From contig SMMW01000555.1 in assembly GCA_004794655.1 (NCBI GenBank), positions 7,039,001-7,103,000 of the forward strand: DNA of 64,000 nucleotides, given 5' to 3'. Positions 24,301-36,500 of the stretch are shown piece after piece. The translations under genes and the position numbers were made by a program. The stretch comes from Marisa cornuarietis (Eukaryota > Mollusca > Gastropoda > Architaenioglossa > Ampullariidae). The notes under the pieces are model-generated. The model was not told the origin of the DNA and searched no databases. It saw nothing but the letters and a program-made list of their open reading frames with translations. The number at the start of each line of letters is the position of its first letter. Positions within the stretch are counted from its first letter, which is position 1.

Positions 24301-24544
24301 CATCATGGCTCTTTGGAAACAGCCTACCGAACGCATCTGGCTGGAGCCATGGGCTACTACCAGCATCTTCTTTTCCGGCTTCAGCAAGATTTCCATCTCA
24401 GCCTGACTGGCGTTCTAGACTTCCACATGGTCACCGACTCTCGCATCACAGGAATCAATAACAGTCGCAAGATGTGGTCGTCAATGGCACAAGAATGGGC
24501 ACAGCGAGCTTGCCATCGCTGTCTCATTTGTTTGGGTGATATAG
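21372..24544 (+). CDS. SMG5: SMG5 exons 1-4: N-terminal 14-3-3-like region
   Basis: Coding exons 21372-21439, 23496-23594, 23909-24038 and 24295-24544 encode residues 1 to about 182. In this family the N-terminal region folds as a 14-3-3-like helical domain that binds phosphopeptides, and SMG5 and SMG7 pair through it. Conserved stretches are AYRGAVEAIRCLDDIY, RLKEYCERLMFLNPVEYGRK, AEEVLWRKVFYQIIQMFKHN, ETAYRTHLAGAMGYYQHLL and WAQRACHRCLICLGDI, each aligning with vertebrate SMG5 from memory. The first coding exon is short (68 nt). Intron 1 (21440-23495) holds two MITEs. Confidence 0.94.
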
Positions 24545-27500
24545 GTGAGGAAGTATAGTCATCACTGTCTCATTTGTTTAGGTGATATATGTGATGGAAT
24601 ATAGCCATAAGGGATTTACAAATAAATGAGACATGCTAAGAAGGGTAAAGTCACCTTTTGCAAATATAAGTGGCTGCTAGTGAATAAAAGAAATATTGCA
24701 CTGGATTTATATGGCTTTACATGTCTGATGCTCAAAAACTATACATGTTCACTAGTAAGGAAAACTTGTGAGCAAATGCAATAATACTTCATATTAATGC
24801 GCAGATATGACTATTCTTTGGACCTAGTTTAAATGGTCTCTAATGCTTTACAGTTCAATATTTTTTGCTCATCTACCACATAGTTATGTTTTTTAAGTGA
24901 GTTAAAATTACTGCCTTACACCAGTCGTGATACACTTTTTCCTGCCATTAAACTCAAGCACCACAAATACCATGCATTTACAAATGTATAAAAGTGACAA
25001 ACTTCATGTTAGATTATTTTTAAATGTATAAAAGGTTATTATAAAAATACTGAATTCAAACATAGTGCATGAAGCATTGTATTTACAGTTGTAATTATTG
25101 GAAAAAGAAAGTTTTGGTGTCTTTTTTTATTATTGAAATACAGAATGCTTCTAGTAAGTATTTGGCACCTTTGCTAAATTATGTGGGCAGCTTTTGGTTC
25201 TTAAGTGTACAATAAAAGACAAAATTGCTAATTTGCCACACTCAGGTGGGACTGCTGCAAAGCATAATATAGATAAATATGGCAGTTTTCACATCCTCAG
25301 CATGGATAAACTCCTTCGCACTTTAAGCTCGTTTTTATATTTCCATTTTTCTTTCTGCAGCAAGATACCAGAGAGACATTGACCATACTCTTAGTGCAGC
25401 TTTATCTCAGAGATTCTACCATCAGGCATTTATGCTTTTTCCAGAAATAGGTTAGTGATTTGATGCATGTGTATCACTTCTATGCTTATTCGCATATACA
25501 AGTGAAGAAGCTTTTTTTTTTTTTTTTGAGAAAATTCATGAGACCTTTTCCTCTCTCCTCCTGAGAGTGCTGGATAGGCATGGGCCAGAGTTACAGTGTG
25601 CTGTTTACTAACATATTGCTTATGTTACCTGTAACTAAATAATATATTATCACTGTTAATTCTAATCTAAATTAATTAATATTCATCTCTAAAAATAATA
25701 AAGAAATGTTGATTTGAAAATTGTGGCCTGCTGTCTGATATGTTATAATTTATGAGCCCTATTTCATCTTTATTTCTGCTCATATGAGCAGTGAGAAAAT
25801 GGCTGCCAAGACCTATTCCTGCGTTTATGAACTATAGTTTTAAACCTGGTGAATGTGGTAAGTTTACACTCTCTTAAAGATTTTGATAACTTTTCTATAA
25901 GAGCTTAAACAGTATAATTGAGACTTTTAAGTAATTCTGACTGACGTTTCAACAGGATTTGCATATTTTATCTTTCCTGGTTGACATTTGCAGGAATGCC
26001 TCATAACCAGCTTGGAACATTGGCTGGAGGTAGATCCTTTTCCTGTGATGCAGCATACCACTATTTCCGATGGTAAATCTAACTGTTCTTTTTTCTGAAT
26101 TTTAAAACTTTATAACTTCCAGTTTGTTTCTTTTATCATAACTCATTTTATCAATCCACAAGTACAGTGAGGCTTCACTGAGGAATCAAATTACAAATTA
26201 CATTTTTTAATCTATACATTAACCCTCTTGGATCAAAAAGCCACGATTGTGAGCTTGCCGAGTAACATGGGCAGGGCGATTTTCATTACTTTTTATTGCA
26301 AAATTCAAGTTTTCTCTTTTCCAAAAATGTCTAGGTTTCTTGGTCTAATGTTGATCTCAGAGCAGCAATAATAAAAAACAAACTTCACCCACTGTCGTCT
26401 TCACAGTCTTCAGTTATAAGCCAGTCATTGTAATGTTCATTTTTATGTTGAACCAAGAGGATTAAAGTTTAAATTTTGAAAGCTTTCTATTGTATATGTG
26501 ATTACCTAAAAATTTTCTTTGTGCTGTAGTCTGGCCTGTGATAAACCATTTGATGGTGCCCAGGGCAACTTGAAACGTCTCTTTGAAAAGAACCAGACTC
26601 GCATCCAGCATCAAAATCATGCTGCTCGGGATCTACCACCTGATATGCAGAGGTTTGTAAATGCTGTGGCCTGGATGCTACATGGTATTGTAAAACAAAA
26701 GTGAATAATATTCACATAAGACAAATAAAATCCAAGTTCAGATGTTATTGAAGAAAGAAATGAAACCAGAAAAATTATAAGACGATTATAAGAATCCTAT
26801 ATGAAAAAGACTTTACATAGCAAGATATTATTTTCTGATTGTGTTTGTGTGTTATTTCAGTTAATGGTTTAAGTCAAGTTCTTCTGCTTTTCAGGTTGCA
26901 GGATATTCAGTGCTTTTTAGTGGGCTATCTAAAATTAATGGAAATATTCTCTGGGCCTGAAGACAGGTGAGGTTTTAATTTAGAAAGAATAATTTGTGTG
27001 TGTAAATGTGTGCACACGTGCATGCTCACATTTGTGCTTGTTTCTCTGTTATTATCTGTAGAGTTAATTGTAAAAGTTTTATGTTACCTGATTTTCTATA
27101 AGTTAAGAAAGTGCTTGTATTGGCTCTGTGTAAGGCATGAACCTTTGTGAGAAGACACTTGAGGACAATTGTGGTCTCTTTTAGCCACAAGTTAGGTCAG
27201 CATCTGAGATGTTTATGATTGCAGTATGCCTGTCACTGAACTTCAGTGCATGTGCCAGCAGACCCTGCAGGATTTCAACCTCTGTATGTTTTACGAGCCC
27301 GGAGCAACACCCACCATTAATATGATTCAAGACCTCTCAAATTATTTGGATCATCCTCAGTACCTGGATGATGACCTTGTCTTCAAAATAATTACTTGTC
27401 TCATCTGCAACATCCATTTGCTTCAGAAAATAGGTCAGGTTGTTTTATTTTTGGAATTGGTTTTTCTTTTTCTTCTTGTTTTTTAGGAGAAGAGAAATCT

Positions 27501-30500
27501 TTCATGATGTATAGTCCTGTCAGGCAGGTTAGTTTTTTAGTCTTTTTATTATTATTATTATTATTCTTTTCTTGAAAAATCCCACATTATTTTATAGTCC
27601 TGCCAAATGTCAGTCTTCTTTCTTTGTCCCTTTTTCTGTTACTTTTTATAACTTGTTTATGGAATAAGGTAAGAAAAAATAAGCATGTGATTATACATGA
27701 CCTACAAGTTACATGCAGCTTACATATATCTAAACTTGCCAAATGACAATTTTTAAGTTTGTTAAAGAAAAGAAGTTTTAAAATATAGTATGAGTTGCTT
27801 GAATCTGTGTATCTGTTTCTTCTCCATGTTTTGGAAACCAATATTATCTTTGATACTTATAACTGAAAGCAATTTCCTGCACACTATGTGATCAAACTGA
27901 TATATAAAAGATACTCTTTAAAAGACAAAATGGCAGCTGCATATGACTGTTCATCGTTTTTTATGAGTCATACATGGTATTGTACTTTCAATGGAATGTT
28001 TGATGGCCTTAGACAGCAACATGAAACGTGAATCTTGTCACATCCCTCTCTCAGAGATACACTGTATAAAACTTTAGAACTGTATTGACCTTAGCTTAAG
28101 TTTTTCTTCTTTCAGCTCTTTGAAATTAGGCTGAAATAATGTTAATGTCATCTCATTTTTTGCTATGTTATCTGTATTTTTATCAGTTATTAAGATTTTA
28201 TAAAGATGACAGTAAGTTACTTACACATTTTTAGATAAATGAGACTTAATATTTATCAAAGAAAACTGTTTTCACAATACACATATTTTCAATTTATGCT
28301 TAATCTTCCTGAATGCATCCTTCACAGAAATCATGAGTCACTTGTAATTGTTTTAATTTTTTTTCTAGCAGTAATTTCAATAAAGAGATTTGCATGTGAC
28401 AATCATTAATAAAGTGCATCACGATGATACTGATTTTAATGTATGTACATTTTGCAGGATCCAGACATGTCACTGTTGCAACTGCATTTCTGCTAGCCCT
28501 GTTCTCACACACACTGAATCATGTCATCATTCGACTGCAGGGTGCATTATATGACAAAGAGAACCCCAACAAGTTGCTAGATTCTGGTCTTTTAACAGAA
28601 GGTATGGATGTATCTATCACATCAGAAAAAATGCATGTTACTTTTCCACAAAAACAAATTGATAAAAGATAGCTATTAGTGTGATTTGTAGAAGTACAGT
28701 CATTTTAAAAATATATTAAGAGTTTAAGGAGGAACAAAGTTGGTGTTGCCTAAGAATGCTGTTGGGACCTGTGTAATGGTGTCATGAATACATTAGAAAC
28801 TTGCATGATGGGAAGGGCTTTAATTCTTCCCAGATAATGTTCCACCAAATGGGAATCTTACATTTACTGGTGGTATGGATAGAGATTTGTGCATTTTTAT
28901 TGTAATGTAGATCACCAAGATGAAGTCTCTTCAGACTGCATGGATGAAGTGTCTCCAAGCCCTCCTGTCAAACCTAAGGAGGAAGTCAGTTCAGATCGGC
29001 GAGAGAGTAGCAGTTCTGGTCCACCTGTTGCAGATGGGAACATGGAAGAGGGAAAAAATCTTGCAAAAGATCCAGCAAAAGTAAGAATTTTACCCAGGAG
29101 AAAAATGTGATCATAAAGGCTGTGAGAAGTGATAAAAGCAATGCAGCAGAGTCTGTTTGTAACGAAGCTTTCTGCAAGCTGTGTACAGTTCTACTTCACA
29201 TCTGTACCTTGTTCACCCTTATCAACAAAACCCATAGCTGTGTAGTTGGAAATGGTAGGAGTAGACATTTGTCTAACTGGCTGTATTTTTTAGGGATTGT
29301 CACTTAACATTCCATGGAGCATTTCAATTTTGAGGAGAAAAGCTGGTTATGATTACTTTTTTACTCCTGCGCAAAATTTCTCATGCAATTTAGCCTGTTG
29401 CCTATGACCACAATTGTAAAGGGAAGTAATTGCAGTTTTAGGTGTAGGGAAAGTGTTTTGCAGCCAAGATTTATTTCCCTTTGACCAGGGATAGCCTGGT
29501 TTATGCATAATGTAGTCCATAAAAGAAATCCTTTGTGAGCCTGTTTTCACAAATGATGGTGTGAATAAGACCTCCTGCTAAATGGGAAATTAGAACAGGC
29601 TGTAGAAGCTTGCTGTGTGATGAAGTCTGACAGAACGATGCATCACACTCTAAGGGTTTATGTTCAGTTAATGTCATTGTCAGAAGGCCCAGTATATAAA
29701 TTCTCACTGTACAAAATTAAGGCCTACCTCCTCATTGGAATCACTGGCTTCCATTTAAAAAAATGAGTCTCGAAAATAAGGTCTGAAAAATTTAAATTCT
29801 AAATAAAAATCATGCATGAGGAAATAAAGTTCGTTGCAAAGTGCATTAAGAATGTCAACTGCAGCATTAAGGATGTCAGCTGCAGCATTAAGGATATCAG
29901 TCCTTTTTCAGCAAAAGTGGATGACTAGCAGTTTACACATTTATTATCAAACTAATAATCTAAATGAGATGATCATCTGATGTATCTACAACACTGTCCC
30001 ACAGCAAGAGATTCAAACCAGAGAACACTCTCATCTCTGCTGTTACTTAACTGTGCAAATGCCCTGGGGTAATGGTGCAAGAAATCGGGAGCCCTTGAAA
30101 GGCACAGAGTGACAATGCAACTCAAACTGACAAAGATCAGTGAGGTGTGACATATGTTGTCATTGATTCCACTGATGAAAGTCTTGTATGCCTGACGGAT
30201 GTAATCATTGATGATTAACAGATGAGCAGAAATTAAACTGTTTTGAACCAAAAGTGCAAAACAGAAGTTGGAAAGCAACAACAGGATCTGGTATACAGGG
30301 ATCACACAGTGTGTTATGCAGATGTAAGCAAAGATAGGCCTCCCCTGCAAGAAAATAACCTTCTGTCAGCTACAGACCCTCGAGCAGACAACACAAACAG
30401 TGACTCTTGTCGCATTCTTCACTCAAAGATATACTGTATACAACTTTAGAAATGAGGTATCATTAAATCGTCTCACCAGGTAAAACAGGTTGGATAAAGT

Positions 30501-33500
30501 TTTTTACTCTCTGCCAGCACCCAGCTGCAAGCTTCATCTCTACGGGTGATGGACTTACCAGCTAGGCTTGTCGTGGTCTGTCACTTCCTTTATTCACTCA
30601 GTCTACCCTTCTGCAGTGGTAGAATTTTCTAACAGCTCACGGTAAATTCCTCCCATTCTTTGCTGCTTTCAGGTTTGGAGACCTTTCTCTAAATGCTGGT
30701 GTTTTCTTTAGAAGCTGCTATCTTAAACTACGTCTTCCTAAGTACCAGCAAATTGGAATGCTTATCAGCCTAGTTGCTATCCCTATCACCTAGCGACATT
30801 AACCTGCTGGCTTACCAACCTGACCAACAGTCTAACTCTAACCTATGTTGTTACAGAAGTCAGCACGGGGCTTTACTTTAGTTAATTGTTTTTTCGCATA
30901 TTGCATCTAGTCATGGCCTGATGCAGTATGTGGTAGACTGCATCACAGTCACATGATTTTTATAAGACTGAGGCTGCAGATCTAACTCACTCAAAGTAAC
31001 TCTTCCTTAACCCACAACAGATACCTAAATACTGATCATCTGAGTCCCGAAACATTACAGTATTGTATATGTATTCTTGGATCTAAGTTGTAGAGGTATT
31101 TTAAGGATAACAACTTTTTCTTAAAAAGTTAAGAACATCAGACAAAATATATTTTCTGTGCTAATAATTCCATTACCCTTTATCACAGCGACTGAAGTCA
31201 TCTCGTATCCGAAACCTACGTCGTCGCAGGCGGCGACATCCAAGTGATAGCAGCAGTGACTTGACAGACATGTCAGAAGAATCTGATCTGAGTGAAGGTA
31301 TTTCTGATTTTCGTTAGGGAATGTAAAGTTTGTGGAGGGGTGGTGGGCAGGGGGGAATTATTGTTTATAGATTTTTTTTTTTTTAAAGAGAGGCGTTTTC
31401 TTCCTTCACTTTTCTGGGTGGGAGTATTTTTGTGGGTGTATAGTAATTATAACAAGATGGCATAATGCATTAGTATTTTGCCATACAAAGTGTGCTGAGA
31501 GTGGGAGAGCATCTGTATGTGATGTACAAAAGAAAAATGGTTATATCACTTAATATTATAACCCTAACATGAAGATTAGCATAATCTGACAGAATTTAAA
31601 TTTTATGTCTGGGATACCAAAGTTAGTATCTTGTGACATAGCAACATAAGCACAGTTTGTGGTGTTGCTACATCCGTGTATAACTAGCAAGGTAATATAT
31701 TTTTATTTGTACTTGCATTAATTTAGTACAAATGTTGTTTACAGGAGGCGATGACGGGGAGGAAGAAGACGATAATCTGTCTGATGATTCTGAAGATGAT
31801 CTTGTCAATTTTTTTGACAATGACTCTGATTCAGAGTTGTCTGACTCCATCATGGACTCTGAAGACAGACCCTCACAGAATGACTCAAAAGTCTTGAACA
31901 AGGAAGATGCTACTAAATCTTCTATCAATGGAGAAATTACACCCCAAACAGGTGGTTACTGTATCAGATATTCTTGTTTTGGTGTGTGAAACACTTGTTC
32001 TAGGCTTCAGCACATCATTTAAATCTGATTTATGTTTCTGGGCAGGAGATGGGGGTTAGCCTTTTCTCTCCTGACTTCTGTAGCCTGATGTGTAGTGGCA
32101 AAAAAAATTTTAAAAACCCTACTGCTTTCTATTTTACATTGACCTTTATTCTTGTTCCACCCTGTGCGAAGGTTCTAAAACTTCTCGTCCAGCAAGAACC
32201 CAAGGTGGCAGTGGAGACTGGTCTAATCTGGCAGAACGCAACACCCTGGCTAATATGTCTTCAGAACTGTTCTCTTCTTCTGGACTCTTTCTTGGACAAA
32301 ACTTGAGCCTTGACCTGGGACACTACGCCAATGGCATCTCAGCTGCTCATTGTAATGAAGTCATGCAAGGAAAGACTCATGTACCTGTTCCTCCAGGTAA
32401 GGCAAAATGAATAAACTTCAGTTTTGTTTTGTTTTTTGTTGTTTTGTTTGGGGGGGGGGGGATTTTGTTATTCTTGAGGTTTAGGTCATTAGGAAAATGT
32501 CGTACGGGTGTGGGGAAGCGAAGCGGATGGCCGAGTGGTTAGAGCGCTGGCATCTGAACCGAGAGCGCGATGGTTCAATTCCCGATAAGCGCAGCAAACT
32601 TCCCCCAGTCGGCCCAGCTACCTGACTCCATAGAGGGTTGGGGAAGGTAAGGTAGCAAGGGAGAGGAAATTGGCACCACCCTCATGTAAAAGCTGGCCCC
32701 GAGAAAAGTGGGGTCTCTAACACCTCACTCCCCAACGACCTGAAAAGGTTATGGGATGACCTTTACCTTTTTTTATGATAGGTGTCACTTTTCTTTTGTC
32801 CACCCAGGCCTTATGTGTTATATATTAACAGTGGAATCACATTTTATTTCAGAGAATGTCACTTTATGCTGTCCAACCAATCCTTCTGTTACATTTAATC
32901 TTGAAATCACTTTTTATATTATCCCAATAAGAGTTATACTTTTTTTTTCTCAAGAAGATTCGTAGAGAAAAATTTGCTATCAGGTTATGTGAATTTTTGT
33001 AATTTATTAGGGGGTTTCCTCCCTCATTTCTTTTCAGCATCTCTCTTTTTAATTGTTTTTTTAAATCATACAGGTTTCCTGTCATCAGAAGAGGCAATGC
33101 ATGTAGCTGATATCACAGAAAAACTGGCCAACTTTGTCATCGAGACTGATACTGAAGCTAGCATTGCTCCTACTGATACTGGTTGGTTGATGGTTTTATT
33201 TCTTCAAATCAGATGTTTGCCTGTATTAGATAAGTTAGCTAGATACTCAGAACGTAAAACAAACTTTATCATTGATTCTTTATGTGCATCCATTTTTTCC
33301 CCAGTGGAAATTGGCTACTTAATATATTGCAATACTCTAAATCTGTTTCTAAAAAGGAAAAATCAAAATGCACAGACAGGAGACATATGAGAAATCATTG
33401 ATGATGATACACAGTTTGTTTGTGTGTGTGTGTGTGTGCACATTTTTGCGTATGGTTCAATCATTTTTCAGAACAGTCAGGCATGACAGACACAGATGAA

Positions 33501-36500
33501 GCCGATAATGAACAAAGTTCTTCCAGCGCAGCTGAAAAGTCAGTCTTTATCTCCTCTCTTTTTCTTCCCCTCCCTCTCTTTCCGTCCTGAAATACTGAAA
33601 AAAAAACTTGTTAGTCATGTTCAAAGTAAATGGATTAAGAAATATAGGTAAATGGAAAAGTACTGTAGCAGTGCCATGTTAGGTGCCTGATCAAAGACAT
33701 ACCTTTGCATAAATAATTTGCGCTCAATTTGGTCCATATAAATGGAGAAGCTGGCAAAATAGTTTAGCAGTGTGTTTATACCATGTAAACAGCAAGGATA
33801 GGCTTTTGATAACATCTGAACCATCACAGCCAGCTGTTTGGTGTCATTTTTGTAGCTTAAAACTTTCAGTTGTGTACATTCCTACTTAAAGATTAGAGGA
33901 TCAAAATTAAACCTTAAAAGTAGATATGAAGCAATATGTTGCATTAAATCTTGTTTGTAAATATGTACACTTTGGCTACATCATTTTTTTAAACAGACCA
34001 GATTTTTACTGTAATGAAGAGTGTTTGGCATTAGTGAGATTTCAAGTTTGATTTCCTAAGCAACAGAACGGACATGCATTTGTCCTTCTGTTTCGTCGAT
34101 AATTCTCAATGGCTGTTTAGATCTTAAGTGAAAGTAGTCATGATGCAGAGTCACCTGTCTATTCCTGTGATTCCAGGCATGAACTTGAACAGCGCCATCT
34201 TCAGCAAGTGTTGCAGGTCATTCAGGGTGAAGGTCTTCTGGCAGTGGTGAAGATTATGTGTGACTGGATGATCTGCCAGGCTCCCATTATTACAGCATGT
34301 GCACAAGTATGTCTGGGATACATGTAATCAAGAAACTCTAGCATTTCATCCTTATCATTTTCTTTCTCTCTATTTTTAACCTACATTTCGGCATGTTGGC
34401 CCATTCTTACACTGTCTGCACTGTAATAAAATTGCAGTTCCATGGTGATGTCAGTACCAAAAGTCAAAGAAACCCAACATTTCAGGACATTTTCATCATG
34501 TTTCTCCTGATGCAGAAAACAGCAATTTATGATTTCACTAAACACTGCTAAGTTAGAATGGCAGGCAAGTAAAACCTGCTATTTTAGAGTACCTTAGACG
34601 TCAAGTCACAGCATCACCAGCTTAAAGATGCTTCCACAATTTATCACCCAGCAAGAGTAATTGTAGTTTTAATGCTACCAGACCAGCAGCAAAATGTTTG
34701 CATATGACTGGGTTTCGAGATGAAGCAGTGCAGGATGTACTGGCAGAACTTTGGGATAAAACGGAGACGTTAGCAATAAAAGTTGAGGTTGAGGTACAAC
34801 AAATTTGTAGTCAAGTGAAGGAACACTAACAAGGTTATAGAAAAGGTAGGTCCAGGAACTCCTTGCAAAATACTGAGGTTTCACGCTGGACAAGAAAATT
34901 TGGAGAATGGGACATCCATTTTTGATAGAGATGTAACAGATCCTTTGAAACAGAAGGAAGCTTAAGAACAAAGGATACTCTATTCACAAAGAATTGACTA
35001 TTCTTAATGAGTTAAGAAAGTACCCAAGCACTCATCAGTAATGGCAGTATGGAGTGCTGATGGGAAGATCACTCATAAATTTCTATTTTGTATTTACATC
35101 TTGTTTACTTTTGTAAGTGGTACTGTTTTAGTATACTGTCATAATCAAGAGGTACAGTGTAACTTGATACCATTGAATGTAAATGTCCTTTTTTACATAA
35201 ATTGTGCCTAAATGTATTTGCTCTGTTGGTTGTTAACATATTTGCTCTCCTGTGTGTGCATAGGCATGACTTAACCAAATAAACAAATATTGTTGTTGTC
35301 TCATTCTCTGTGGTGTCCTTGTTCCATGCGCTTATTTCATCTCTTTATTTTTGTTACAACTTTACCTTTCCTCATCCTTATTCTTTTTTTTTCTCCCTCT
35401 TTTAATCCTGTGTCCATTCTTTTCCATTGGTAATTAGTATTTTAAAAGACATGACTTTCACTGCCTGTGTGCTGCTAACATGGTTTGAAAATTATGTTGG
35501 TAAAGAATTAACTACAAGCTAAGTTCAAGGTGGTCAAGAAATTACATGTAAGCCTTTATTTTCTAATGTTCCAGAGTTCCCAGTCACTGTGGAGTCGACT
35601 GTCTGTTCTTCTAAACTTTCTGCCTCATGAAAATGACTTAGTACAGCATGGTGAGGTTTTATGTAATATGATGACTTTTTCAATTGACTTTTTTTAGGAA
35701 TAGATTACATATTTGCTCATTAAATACCCAGAAGTGATTTTAAGGATGTGTTAATGCTGATTTTTTTTACTCTGACTTGATCATTTGCAATCTTGTTATA
35801 AAGATTATAAAACAAGGCATAAATTAGATTTAAAAAGTAATTAAGAGAAGAACACCAGTCAATTTTTAAAAAAGCCTTGTAATTTCAGAGAGTTGTGCTT
35901 TTCCCACCCCTTAACCATTTCCCCAGCCACAGTTCACTTGACCATTTCAGTAGTTTCAGTCCTACCTGGCTGATTGCACCCAGTCTGTGTAATTGAAGGC
36001 ATCACATCTTCACCTGCACCTTTGAAGTACAGGTGCCTCATGGCTCAGTTCTTGGCCCTTTTAATTCACCAAAATACAGAAAACCATTTGGTTACCCTGT
36101 CAGCCACTTGGGCCTGCTGTAATATATATGCTGAGGATATGTTGTTCGGCCATACTTCTCAGCTCAAGCAGGATTGCACCACAAACAGAAAGTAGCAGCC
36201 TGGCTGTCCATGACCAAACTAAAAGTGAATGACAGCAATACTGAGGTCACTATTAGTCTTTGAAAACATGTGCTATCCTCTACTAATTTTACTTTCTCTG
36301 GGGTGAACATCCTTTCCCAGACTGTCAAGAATCTTGGCATTGCCATTAAGACATGATTGTCTCATGAATCTCACATCAGTGAAGTCTGCAAGTTCCTCCC
36401 CTGTACAGGGTCGGCCACATTCAACCCATCCTGTCAGTTTCTGCCACCAAGTAGCTCATGCCTCCATTTGTGTATCCTGGCTGGATTATTGCACATTTCA

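Noticed and set aside
29973..30350. 125-codon hydrophobic minus-strand open frame
   Set aside because: It lies in an SMG5 intron, has no recognisable family and no partner exons; hydrophobicity follows from T-rich base composition.
27985..30450. Weak similarity between 28045-28080 and 30418-30450 (AGATACACTGTATAAAACTT / AGATATACTGTATACAACTT)
   Set aside because: Too short and without boundaries to define an element, though it may be a decayed dispersed repeat.
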